Below, in pieces: positions 34,393 through 42,157 of a stretch of 64,000 bases of DNA. This DNA comes from an uncultured bacterium. Lineage in GTDB: Bacteria; Cyanobacteriota; Vampirovibrionia; Gastranaerophilales; Gastranaerophilaceae. Position 1 is the first letter of the stretch, and the number at the start of each line of letters is the position of its first letter. The position numbers and the translations under genes are program-made. The DNA is taken from the NCBI GenBank assembly GCA_949296425.1, contig CASFPN010000040.1:1-64000 (forward strand), read 5' to 3'. The notes under the pieces were generated by a model. That model did no database searches, was not told the origin of the DNA, and was given only the letters and a program-made list of their open reading frames with translations.

Positions 34393-34519
34393 TTGCACTA
34401 AACTACTCTTTTCTTGCACTCTTTTGCACTAAAATCCTGTCACCCTGAATTTATTTCAGGGTCTAACCCGCCCACAAAGCCCGTTTAAAGCCAGTGCAAA
34501 TAAGTGCAACAAAGTGCAA
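34393..34519. repeat. Phased inverted iterons, set 1 (TTGCACT x3, AGTGCAA x3)
   Basis: TTGCACT occurs at 34393, 34414 and 34424. Its reverse complement AGTGCAA occurs at 34493, 34503 and 34513, i.e. exactly every 10 bp (one helical turn). A second set is at 35409-35504. The pattern is that of cooperative protein binding on one DNA face: transposase end sites, replication iterons or an operator are all possible. Confidence 0.75.
34442..34462. repeat. Short interspersed palindrome, copy 2
   Basis: Perfect 8-bp arms ACCCTGAA/TTCAGGGT around TTTAT, located between the two arms of iteron set 1. The second module copy lacks it, so it probably inserted after the module was duplicated. Confidence 0.65.
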
Positions 34520-34574
34520 TTTTATTTTTGCTTGTAAATTGAGATATTACAAATTATCAATGAGATTTGGATAT

Positions 34575-34880
34575 TTAAGCAATTTCTAATTCATATCCCA
34601 ATTCATGGAATATTTTTACAATGGTTGAAAATTTAGGTTCTTTTTCATTTTTAAACAAACTATATAAATGAGTTCTGGACATGCCAATTTTCTTTGCAAA
34701 ACCTGAAATTGAATTTCTTGATTTAATGGCAATTTCTAATGCTCGATAAAAAGAATTAAAATCACCATCTTCAATATAATCTTTTAAACTTGTATTTAGA
34801 TATAATTTAATATCTTCATCTGTTTTTAAGTCGTTAACTATATAATTTTCTAAATCTATTGTATGTTTTAATTCTTTCAT
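34575..34880 (-). CDS. HTH antitoxin-like protein (HigA / addiction-module antidote type), apparently without toxin
   Basis: 101 aa. The C-terminal half is a lambda-repressor-like HTH: NSISGFAKKIGMSRTHLYSLFKNEKEPKFSTIVKIFHELGYELEI, very close to the 'putative addiction module antidote' family. The N-terminal half (DLENYIVNDLKTDEDIKLYLNTSLKDYIEDGD) also matches that family. Its usual partner, a HigB/RelE-like toxin gene just upstream, is absent here: 34881-35190 holds no such frame. It lies between two copies of a repeat module containing phased AGTGCAA iterons, which are possible binding sites for it. Confidence 0.8.
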   Translation of the reverse strand: MKELKHTIDLENYIVNDLKTDEDIKLYLNTSLKDYIEDGDFNSFYRALEIAIKSRNSISGFAKKIGMSRTHLYSLFKNEKEPKFSTIVKIFHELGYELEIA

Positions 34881-35190
34881 TGTTTACCATTCTTAAACTA
34901 GACTTATTGATTCAAAAATATAGTGTAAGCCAAAGCAGACACTTTGTCAATTTTGGAGTAATTATTCTTAATAAGTTCTTAATAAAAAGTTTTGAGCAAA
35001 TGACTTGACTTTTATTGCTACAAGAGTGATTAATGTGTATGTAAAAATTAATAAGGAGGTATTAAACAAGAACAAATTAGGATAAATCACATTTTTAACT
35101 GAATATTTATGGGCTGATGGTCCCAGTCCACTGAGTGCATAGTAATCTCTAGTGAACCTATAGTGATTGTGAAATTATTGCAGGTTAATT
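34881..35190. other. Gene-free stretch
   Basis: No reading frame, tRNA or clear terminator. An AAGGAGGT sequence at 35053-35060 is followed by ATTAAAC and a short frame without an ATG. The GC-richer segment 35109-35160 can form only weak hairpins. It may be the remains of the lost toxin gene or of another insertion. Confidence 0.3.
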
Positions 35191-35397
35191 AATAGGTTTC
35201 TGGGACATTGAGATGGAGAAAATTTAATATAGTTTAACAGGACATTTGAGACGGGAAAAATTTAATAAAAAATCAAACAGGCAGCCGATTTGAGGCTGTT
35301 AATAGGTAATAGGTTTCTGGGACATTGAGACGGAGAAAATTTAATAAAAAATCAAACAGACAGCACGATTGAGGCTGTTTTTTAGTATTGAGATGTA
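35191..35397. repeat. Repeat module A, copies 2 (partial) and 3
   Basis: A partial copy starts at 35191 (AATAGGTTTCTGGGACATTG), is interrupted by a second internal GGACATTTGAGACGGG unit at about 35239, and ends at 35300 with a stronger CAGCC/GGCTG hairpin. A complete copy follows at 35308-35397. The repeated GGACATTGAGA core, present four times in both loci together, resembles the multiple transposase-binding sites at ends of Mu/Tn7-type elements. The MuA-type gene begins 1.1 kb downstream. Confidence 0.75.
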
Positions 35398-35408
35398 TGG
35401 GACATTTT

Positions 35409-35504
35409 TTGCACTCTATTTGCAAATTTTTAAGACCACATTAGGCTTAAATCGCCTTGGGGTTTGAAGTTAAACCTAGTGCAAAAAAGTGCAAAAAAGT
35501 GCAA
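35409..35504. repeat. Phased iterons, set 2
   Basis: TTGCACT at 35409-35415, then AGTGCAA at 35478, 35488 and 35498, again exactly 10 bp apart. The following ~70 bp (TTTTATTTTTACTTGTAAAT...) also match those after set 1, so the whole module A + iterons + tail is duplicated about 1 kb apart. Confidence 0.75.
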
Positions 35505-35585
35505 TTTTATTTTTACTTGTAAATCGAGATACACCAAATTATCAATAAGATTTGGATATTTACACAATTTTAACTTTTATTTAAT

Positions 35586-36374
35586 TTACATATCATATAA
35601 TTTTAAGCCATCAATAATTGAATAATGACCACAGATATCTTCTTCTCCTACACGTATAATCTTAGCAGGACCTCTATTTTCTTGATTTATAGTATTATCA
35701 CATAACGTTAATTCAACTTGATGCCCTTTAGCAGGTTTTCCTGCAATGCTTTTTCCATTCGTTTCACAACATGCTACAAGAACTAAATCTCCTTTTTTCA
35801 TTTTTGGATTAGAATTAATATATTTTAAAATAGGACCATCTGCGGTACACCAGTTTTTATCTTCAATATTTCCGGTACCATGTCCTATCAATATATGTTT
35901 AATCTTATCTTTTGGAAATTTACCAGCTTTAACTTCATCTGCAATAACAGAAAGAGTTGCATTAAATTGTTTAACGTTACCTGAGCAATAAAGATTTAAT
36001 CCTGTTTCGTCTTTAAAAGCTTTTACTAAATCTTCCATATCTGATTGTGATAGAAATCCTTTGTCACAAAGTTTTTCATAAGTAACTCGAGAAGCTGATC
36101 TTTTCGTTGAACGAATACTCAATAATGCTTTATTTTGTTCTGCTAAAATATCCTGTCCTAAAAATTCATTATTAATTTCAGGTTCTCTTATTGTCGTAGA
36201 TAGATTATTATTGGTTTTAATTGGTGAGTCAGATGTCAAGGAGGATTCTTTAATTGTTATTTCTGAAGGTTTAGTGACTCCTTTAATATCTATCTTCTTT
36301 TGGGAATTAGTACTAATTTTTGTTTTTTTTATAGATTGCCCAAGATTATATATTGATTTTGGTAAAATTTTCAT
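35586..36374 (-). CDS. Uncharacterised protein, paralogue of the one at 3644-4504; possible clan CD-like His-Cys arrangement
   Basis: 262 aa, soluble. Variable Thr/Ser/Lys-rich N-terminus (1-70), then conserved blocks: DILAEQNKALL (75-85), LYC (128-130), KHILIGHGTG (159-168), LVLVACCETNGKS (197-209), and IIRVGEEDICGH (239-250). GHG at His165 after a hydrophobic strand, and ACC (Cys202/203) after another, again resembles the His-Gly / Ala-Cys dyad of caspase-like peptidases. The pair's conserved ICGH block is not part of that fold as I know it. It sits next to repeat modules in the tRNA-Ser island, mirroring its paralogue beside tRNA-Gln. Function unknown. Confidence 0.75.
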   Translation of the reverse strand: MKILPKSIYNLGQSIKKTKISTNSQKKIDIKGVTKPSEITIKESSLTSDSPIKTNNNLSTTIREPEINNEFLGQDILAEQNKALLSIRSTKRSASRVTYEKLCDKGFLSQSDMEDLVKAFKDETGLNLYCSGNVKQFNATLSVIADEVKAGKFPKDKIKHILIGHGTGNIEDKNWCTADGPILKYINSNPKMKKGDLVLVACCETNGKSIAGKPAKGHQVELTLCDNTINQENRGPAKIIRVGEEDICGHYSIIDGLKLYDM

Positions 36375-36541
36375 ATAAAAACCCTTTAAATTTCCTTATG
36401 TTTATATAAAGTATTTTTTTTATTAAAAATTGACTTTTTTATTAAAAAAAATTTTAAATAAATACAATTTACCCCACTTGACTTCTGTCTCAAAACGAGT
36501 GATGAATGTGTTGCACAAAGCATTACAAGGATTTTGAAATA

Positions 36542-38287
36542 ATGGAAAACCACGTTGAGACAATCAAATACACCCCTGAGAAGGCAAAACAAAATGCTCT
36601 TGCAAAACTTGATTTAATCCGCAAATGGCAAGAATTCCGCCGTAAAGCTGTCAACAAACTTCAAGCAGACTATGATTTTGTCAAATTACATAACAGTTCA
36701 AATTCCTACCTTTTCAGTGTTTTAGGTAAAATCTCACGAGGAAGCCTGCATCGTTGGAAAGCCAACTTAGACGGAACAGAGGATTATACAAGGCTAATCC
36801 CTAATTACAAATATGTTTCTGTGAACGAATACAGAACCTGCCTGACGGATGAAGAAATCAAAATATTTATGGGCTTACTCCTGCACCCCAACAGGCTTTG
36901 TATCGGCAAAGCAATCGCACTTACAAAATACAAACTCAAAGAGCAAGGTCAAAGTTTTATCCCTGCAGATATTACATTCAGACGCTATGCAAAATGGTTT
37001 AAGGACAATAATTACGACAAATGGGTGCTTGCTCGAGACGGCGAAAAAGCTTTTTCTGACAAAGTCGAACCTTATATTAAAAGGGACGCTAGCCTGCTTG
37101 ATGTCGGGGATATTTTAGTTGCAGACGGGCACAAGCTGGCGTTTCAAGTGATTAATCCGTTTACGGGCAAGCCTTGCCGAGCAACTTTGGTCGGATTTTT
37201 GGACTGGAAATCAACAGCACTGGTCGGGTATGAAATTATGCTTGAAGAAAACACCCAATGTATTGCAAGTGCACTAAGAAACGCAATAATAAATCTCGAT
37301 ATGATACCGAAAATTGTCTATCAAGATAACGGCAGAGCATTTAGAGCAAAATACTTTACAGATGAAAAAGGATTTGGAGAATTAGGCTTTTACGGGCTTT
37401 ATGCAAAACTCGGGATTGAAACGGTGTTTGCAAGACCATATAACGCAAGGTCAAAAGTTATTGAGAGGTTCTTTAAAGAATTTCAAGAAGGCTTTGAAAA
37501 ACTAATGCCAAGCTATGTCGGCTCATCAATTATTAACAAACCTGCATACTTGAAAAGAAACGAAAAATTCCACTCCAACCTGCATAATGATTATATTCCC
37601 ACAATAGAAGAAACAATCAAAATGATTGATATGTGGGTTAAGTTCAAGAACTCTCAGCCCTGCACAAATGCACCGAATATGACAATCGCAGAGGTTTTAG
37701 AAAACCGAAAGAAACAAAATATTGATAAAAGCTTGCTTGACGATTTGATGCTGGCAACTGAAGTTAAAACAATTCAGCGAAATGGCGTAAGGTTCTTAAA
37801 CTGTGACTATTTTGACGAAAGACTATACGGACTGAGAGGGAAAGTTTTAGTAAAATACAACCTGTTTGATCTAACTAATGTAAAAGTTTTTACCCCGAAA
37901 GGTGAATACTTATGCACAGCAGAGCGAGTAACAGAAACCCACCCGATGGCAAAGCTTTTAGGAGCGGTTGAGGATTTAGAGGATTACAAACAGAAAATCC
38001 AAAAGCAGCAAAAGCTAAGACGAAAAACTATAAATTCTGTTAAAAAATTATTGACCAGTGATGAAATGAAGTTTTTAGAATGTCATTCTGAATTTATTTC
38101 AGAATCTTCCCTACAAGAGCCTCTGAACCAAGTTCAGGATACCAAATTCAAACCGCATTCAAATAGTCTTCAAACACTGTTCAAAAACAATTCAGAAAAA
38201 TACGAATATTTGATAAAAAATGACCCTGATAATCCTTGGATAAGTGAATTTAAAAAGACAAAGGAGTATGAATTGCTTTATGCGTAA
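36542..38287 (+). CDS. MuA-type DDE transposase
   Basis: 581 aa from the ATG at 36542 (AAGGA upstream); the frame is open a little further. Helical DNA-binding N-terminus, then an RNase H-like core with a DDE triad: Asp195 (ILVADGH), Asp262 (IVYQDNGRAF) and Glu308 (RSKVIERFF), followed by a beta-barrel (RGKVLVKYNLFDLTNVKVFTPKG) as in Mu transposase. It would pair element ends and carry out replicative or cut-and-paste transposition with the MuB-like ATPase encoded next. Residues ~514-535 are encoded by an interspersed palindromic repeat (38081-38141) that has inserted without breaking the frame. Confidence 0.9.
   Translation: MENHVETIKYTPEKAKQNALAKLDLIRKWQEFRRKAVNKLQADYDFVKLHNSSNSYLFSVLGKISRGSLHRWKANLDGTEDYTRLIPNYKYVSVNEYRTCLTDEEIKIFMGLLLHPNRLCIGKAIALTKYKLKEQGQSFIPADITFRRYAKWFKDNNYDKWVLARDGEKAFSDKVEPYIKRDASLLDVGDILVADGHKLAFQVINPFTGKPCRATLVGFLDWKSTALVGYEIMLEENTQCIASALRNAIINLDMIPKIVYQDNGRAFRAKYFTDEKGFGELGFYGLYAKLGIETVFARPYNARSKVIERFFKEFQEGFEKLMPSYVGSSIINKPAYLKRNEKFHSNLHNDYIPTIEETIKMIDMWVKFKNSQPCTNAPNMTIAEVLENRKKQNIDKSLLDDLMLATEVKTIQRNGVRFLNCDYFDERLYGLRGKVLVKYNLFDLTNVKVFTPKGEYLCTAERVTETHPMAKLLGAVEDLEDYKQKIQKQQKLRRKTINSVKKLLTSDEMKFLECHSEFISESSLQEPLNQVQDTKFKPHSNSLQTLFKNNSEKYEYLIKNDPDNPWISEFKKTKEYELLYA
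38081..38141. repeat. Interspersed palindromic repeat inserted in-frame in the transposase gene
   Basis: First palindrome ATTCTGAA-TTTAT-TTCAGAAT at 38085-38105; a second, CTGAAC-CAA-GTTCAG, at about 38122-38136. The encoded peptide is CHSEFISESSLQEPLNQVQD, a peptide typical of palindromic repeats read through in this frame. Insertion near the 3' end adds about 20 residues and keeps the protein open. Confidence 0.75.
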
Positions 38288-38960
38288 AATCTTTGTGAAA
38301 ACAAATAACGTCAGAAATTTTATCGGAGTTGTAGAAAATTTGCAAAACAAACCCAAAAACATCCCTAAAATGGGGCTTGTGTATGGCGAACCGGGGCTTG
38401 GGAAATCTCAAACGGCTTTGTGGCTTGCCTGCAAGTATGACGGAATTTACATTCGAGCCTCAAACCTTATGACAAGCAGGTGGCTTGTTGAAGAAATCGT
38501 TAGGGAAATGGACGAACTCCCACGCTATCTGACCTCGGACAATTTCAATGTTGTAATTAGCAAACTGAGCCAAAAGCCAAAAATTATTTTTGTTGATGAA
38601 ATTGACTACCTGATGAATAATTACAAAAGCGTCGAAACCCTAAGAGATATCCACGACAAAACCGATTGCCCGATAGTCTTTGTCGGGATGGGCTTGGCTC
38701 ACAGAAAACTTGAACGCTACAAGCACCTGTATGACAGATTTAGTGAGATTGTAAAATTTGAGACCTTTGGGGTAAATGATTTATCTCAAATTTTTAGCCA
38801 ACTTTCAGAAATCCCTTTTACTCCCGAATCAATAGAGTATATTCACAAAAAATACAACCGATTCAGGCAAATTGTACAGCTTATAAATCAAATGGAAATA
38901 TTTGCCAAAGATAACAATTTAACCGAGATTAATTTGGAGGTAATTCAACATATATTATGA
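38280..38960 (+). CDS. MuB-type AAA+ ATPase (transposition target-selection protein)
   Basis: 226 aa from the ATG overlapping the transposase stop; an in-frame ATG at 38268 directly follows AAGGAG and is an alternative. Walker A GEPGLGKSQTAL, Walker B KIIFVDEIDYL, sensor-type VFVGMGLAHRKL, arginine in YDRFSEI. Close in layout to the IstB/TniC/MuB group, which polymerises on DNA and delivers target DNA to the transposase. It overlaps the next gene by 4 bp (ATGA). Confidence 0.85.
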   Translation: MRKIFVKTNNVRNFIGVVENLQNKPKNIPKMGLVYGEPGLGKSQTALWLACKYDGIYIRASNLMTSRWLVEEIVREMDELPRYLTSDNFNVVISKLSQKPKIIFVDEIDYLMNNYKSVETLRDIHDKTDCPIVFVGMGLAHRKLERYKHLYDRFSEIVKFETFGVNDLSQIFSQLSEIPFTPESIEYIHKKYNRFRQIVQLINQMEIFAKDNNLTEINLEVIQHIL

Positions 38961-39466
38961 ATATTGAAAAATTAGCAAAAAGATTAAAAGATTTTACCCT
39001 TGATGAAATCGAAATGATTGCAGAATGTGATTGCAAAACAGAACTTGATCACCTCTTGAACGATGGTAAAATAGTCTTTGAACAAGGTTTATATAAATAT
39101 GTAGAAATTTTTAAAGAAAAAACTTTTGAATTGTATCCCAAACCATTATTAAAGATAAATAGTAAGGTCTTATTTCAAGATATTGCATTGAGCTACATTA
39201 CAAATAAAAAGTTAACCAAAGATACTCTTAAGGGTTACAAATCACAGTTAAAATACAATATTCTGCCGTATTTTGGCGATATTCAAATCAGTAAAATTAC
39301 TTATGAAATGATTGTTGATTTTATGCAGAAAATGAAAGAAAGATATAAACCCAAAACCGTAAGCAATGGTGTTACTTTGCTTGGAAGCATTTTAAAATAT
39401 GCGTTTGAGCTAGGCTTAATTAAGCATAACCCTTACTATGGTGTAAAAAATTCTATGTGCAGATAG
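38957..39466 (+). CDS. Small protein with integrase-type core-binding (SAM-like) domain but no catalytic domain
   Basis: 169 aa. Residues 1-~65 form a winged-helix-like segment (FTLDEIEMIAECDCKTELDHLL). Residues ~75-169 match the N-terminal core-binding domain of phage integrases: LFQDIALSYITNKKLTKDTLKGYKSQLKYNILPYFGDIQISKIT, KPKTVSNGVTLLGSILKYAFELGLIKHNPY. The catalytic Arg-His-Arg-Tyr part is missing; the gene stops exactly at the interdomain boundary. It could be a truncated integrase or a DNA-binding accessory factor of the Mu-like element. The former is suggested by the abrupt end, the latter by its overlap with the ATPase gene. Confidence 0.7.
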   Translation: MNIEKLAKRLKDFTLDEIEMIAECDCKTELDHLLNDGKIVFEQGLYKYVEIFKEKTFELYPKPLLKINSKVLFQDIALSYITNKKLTKDTLKGYKSQLKYNILPYFGDIQISKITYEMIVDFMQKMKERYKPKTVSNGVTLLGSILKYAFELGLIKHNPYYGVKNSMCR

Positions 39467-39475
39467 GAAATTAAT

Positions 39476-39886
39476 ATGACAAAAATGAAATTTTATAAAC
39501 AAGCGAGAACTATGTATATTGAGGAAAATATACCAATTGATGTTATTTCTCAAAGTCTTAATATCTCCAGAAGAACTTTGTTTTACTGGAAAAAGAAATA
39601 CGAATGGGGTAAAACATACTTTGAGAAAAAGCATAATCTTAAAAATATTAGCAACGAAATTTTAGAATTTGCAAGAAAACTAATGCAAAAGATTTCTTCT
39701 GATATTGATAATGATAGACAAACTCCACAATCTGAGATTTATTCGCTTATGAAGATTTTGAAAAATATCCCGCAGGTGAAACAATATAAAAACTCTAACC
39801 AAAAATCTAAACAACCAAAACCAACAGGACAATTAACTCCTGAAATTATTGAACATATTGAAAGAGAAGTATTAGGAATAGAGTAA
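39476..39886 (+). CDS. HTH protein resembling Mu-like phage DUF1804 / small terminase-type proteins
   Basis: 136 aa. N-terminal resolvase/homeodomain-like HTH: KQARTMYIEENIPIDVISQSLNISRRTLFYWKKKYEWGK. A helical region follows (EILEFARKLMQKISSDI, SEIYSLMKILKNIPQ) and a Pro/Lys-rich tail (KQPKPTGQLTPEIIEHIEREVLG). This layout is like DUF1804 proteins of Mu-like phages, thought to be small terminase-like. No head, tail or large terminase genes follow, so the element is a stripped remnant or a transposon. AGGAAA precedes the ATG. Confidence 0.6.
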   Translation: MTKMKFYKQARTMYIEENIPIDVISQSLNISRRTLFYWKKKYEWGKTYFEKKHNLKNISNEILEFARKLMQKISSDIDNDRQTPQSEIYSLMKILKNIPQVKQYKNSNQKSKQPKPTGQLTPEIIEHIEREVLGIE

Positions 39887-39897
39887 GTTATAATATT

Positions 39898-40078
39898 TTA
39901 TTCTTCACCATCTTCTAAGTAATATTCATAGTTAGCAAGTTTTTCTTTGCGGATTTCTTTGTTTTTAAGACCATCTAATTCGTCAAAGCCTAAGTCCTCT
40001 GCTATACCTAATTCTTTGTTTAATGCTTTGTTTTCATAAATCCTCTAAAAACCCATTGTTTACCTTCAGTATTAATTG
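39898..40078 (-). pseudogene. C-terminal gene fragment downstream of brxL
   Basis: Immediately after the brxL stop, the minus strand reads LTINTEGKQWVFRGF, then shifts frame to YENKALNKELGIAEDLGFDEL and continues through EIRKEKLANYEYYLEDGEE to a stop at 39898. There is no start codon. It looks like the 3' end of a lost gene, cut by whatever event joined the Mu-like cassette to the BREX operon. Family not recognised. Confidence 0.4.
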
Positions 40079-42145
40079 TTAGTTTTTTAAATAAGTAATT
40101 TCAAATCTTCTGCATGGTCTGAATTTTTGAATTCTTGTTGTAAACTGCAACGCATCCCTGCGTTCACAGTTCTGATAAATATCTAAGCCTCTATCCAAAA
40201 GAACCTTCCAACCTGTATCGGTTGAAATGCTTCTTGCGTGGATTGTTGCATCGTATCCGAATGTAAATTCAATTCCCATTTGGAAACAAGACTCTCTTAC
40301 AGTTTCAAGATTTTCTGTTTGAACATCTATATTATATTCATCATTTCCTGTTAACAAACTTACTTCAATAACATCTGTTTCAGGTTTTGATTTTTCGATG
40401 ACTTCCATCAATTCCATCAAATTTATGATTTGAAAATAATTGCGAATATACGGATCTATAATTTCAATGCGTTTTGCACCTTTGAATATTGGAGCAAAGA
40501 GCTTTTCATAAGAAACACCAATTTGTCCTTCTTCAAACGTAAAGTGTTTTTCTTTAAACTCTTCTGTTTTTTGTTCTTCTTTTTGTTGAGCCTCCTCTTT
40601 TGTCTCTTCAGCTTTAACCAACAATTTTTCAAATTCATTTTCGTTTGTATCATTTTCAAGAGTGTTGGAACTTCCGTCGTAAAGGCTTGCATAATGCAAC
40701 TGTTCAAGCACTTTCACTTCCACTTTTTCACCGGATTTTTTTGTATACGAAAAATCAACCGGCGGCAGAGTTGAGTCAATTCTTAAAATCTGATCCTTGA
40801 CTCTTTTGCGACCTTCCATCGCAAATTTCAATAATTCTTCAATCTCATCCGGTGTTGCTTTCTTATCAGGATATATAATTTTCATTAAGCCGGAGAATGT
40901 TTTTCTAATACCGTCTTGGTCTCTTGTAGAGATATCTTTTGACATTTCAAAATATTTCTTGTAATCACTTGAGTAATCGAAGTTTCTCATTGTTTTTAAA
41001 ACTTCGGCATAATAATCAACAACGAAACCATAACCATTTGTAAATAACTCATTTCTAATAACATCGACTTCCCAACCCGGAATATAGAAATGGAGTCTAT
41101 CTAAAAATGCTGAGTCTAAATATTGAAGCGGCAATTCTTCAAACAGGTTTGAATGTTTTAACATATAAGGCACGTTGTGTTTAGTGTTACCGATAAATGT
41201 CATTGATGCTTCAGCACTTAGGGTTTCAACACCTCTTGAGAAAGATTTGTTTGCCATATAACCTTTCATAATATCAACAAGTGCTTTATCTGCTTTTTTG
41301 GAACTTCCTGCAAATTCATCAAATGCAATATTATCCCAATATCCAACTAGTCCGATGTCGTGCTTTTTAGAATTATTTACAAATAATTTTGCAGCAGAAA
41401 CCTCACCACCTGAAATCAATGTCCCATGAGGCGAGAACTCTGTATAAATATGAGATTTACCTGTTCCTTTAGGACCCAATTCAACCAAGTTGTAATTGCG
41501 TTCACAGAATGGAATTAAACGAACTAACTGCAAGAATTTATTTCTGCGACTCAACATTTCAGGATTAAAACCTATTGATTGAAGTATTAAATCAATCCAT
41601 TCATCTGTTGTAAACTCTTTTCTTTTTGATAAATAATCTTCATAATCAAACTGTGCCAACTGAATTGGCTTGATTGAATTTAAAATCCAAGGTACGGCTT
41701 TTACATCTTCGCAGTATTGATATTCAATATCAGCCAAGCACCAAACTCCTGAAACCAGAAGGCGAGGATATTTTTTGTTTACTGTTGCCGAATCAATTAA
41801 AACTTTGCTGATTCCAAGATTTGCAAATGTTGCTCTGTAACAATCATTTTTTTCATCTAATTCGGCATAAACCTTATCAATTATACGAAATTGTCCTTTT
41901 TCTTTAATATTTGATTTTACAAGTTCGGATTCGTTTCTGTGAACATAGTGTTTTGCAAGAATTTCTTTTACAGATTCAATTCCTGATTTAATTACGTCTT
42001 CATCACTTGAAGCACAGTATTGCCCCAGTAAATATTCTAAGACGTATGAAGGAACAATCGCATTCCCCTTAACTTCTTTTACTAAGTCTTTTCTAACAAC
42101 ACAACCTTCAAAGGTTTCCGTAATTTTTTTATCTAAATTATTCAT
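40079..42145 (-). CDS. brxL: BREX protein BrxL (Lon-like, MCM-like AAA+ ATPase)
   Basis: 688 aa, usual BrxL length. Walker A ELGPKGTGKSHIYTEFSPHGTLISGG (224-231 for the P-loop), Walker B-type DNIAFDEFAGSSKK, sensor-1 TFIGNTKHNVPYML, arginine segment DSAFLDRLHFYIPGWE. The C-terminal ~170 residues are the Lon-protease-like domain of the family, here with a long Glu/Lys-rich linker (EKLLVKAEETKEEAQQ...). In characterised type I systems BrxL forms a DNA-binding ring needed for phage defence. Last gene of the BREX operon, 12 bp after pglZ. Confidence 0.92.
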   Translation of the reverse strand: MNNLDKKITETFEGCVVRKDLVKEVKGNAIVPSYVLEYLLGQYCASSDEDVIKSGIESVKEILAKHYVHRNESELVKSNIKEKGQFRIIDKVYAELDEKNDCYRATFANLGISKVLIDSATVNKKYPRLLVSGVWCLADIEYQYCEDVKAVPWILNSIKPIQLAQFDYEDYLSKRKEFTTDEWIDLILQSIGFNPEMLSRRNKFLQLVRLIPFCERNYNLVELGPKGTGKSHIYTEFSPHGTLISGGEVSAAKLFVNNSKKHDIGLVGYWDNIAFDEFAGSSKKADKALVDIMKGYMANKSFSRGVETLSAEASMTFIGNTKHNVPYMLKHSNLFEELPLQYLDSAFLDRLHFYIPGWEVDVIRNELFTNGYGFVVDYYAEVLKTMRNFDYSSDYKKYFEMSKDISTRDQDGIRKTFSGLMKIIYPDKKATPDEIEELLKFAMEGRKRVKDQILRIDSTLPPVDFSYTKKSGEKVEVKVLEQLHYASLYDGSSNTLENDTNENEFEKLLVKAEETKEEAQQKEEQKTEEFKEKHFTFEEGQIGVSYEKLFAPIFKGAKRIEIIDPYIRNYFQIINLMELMEVIEKSKPETDVIEVSLLTGNDEYNIDVQTENLETVRESCFQMGIEFTFGYDATIHARSISTDTGWKVLLDRGLDIYQNCERRDALQFTTRIQKFRPCRRFEITYLKN

Positions 42146-42157
42146 TTTTCACCTGCC

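Noticed and set aside
34493-34519. CRISPR array at the AGTGCAA repeats
   Set aside because: The units are 7 bp at 10-bp steps, with no spacers of normal length and no cas genes.
35041-35190. Retron or structured RNA between the HTH gene and the repeat module
   Set aside because: The GC-richer stretch forms only weak imperfect hairpins and no reverse transcriptase gene is nearby.
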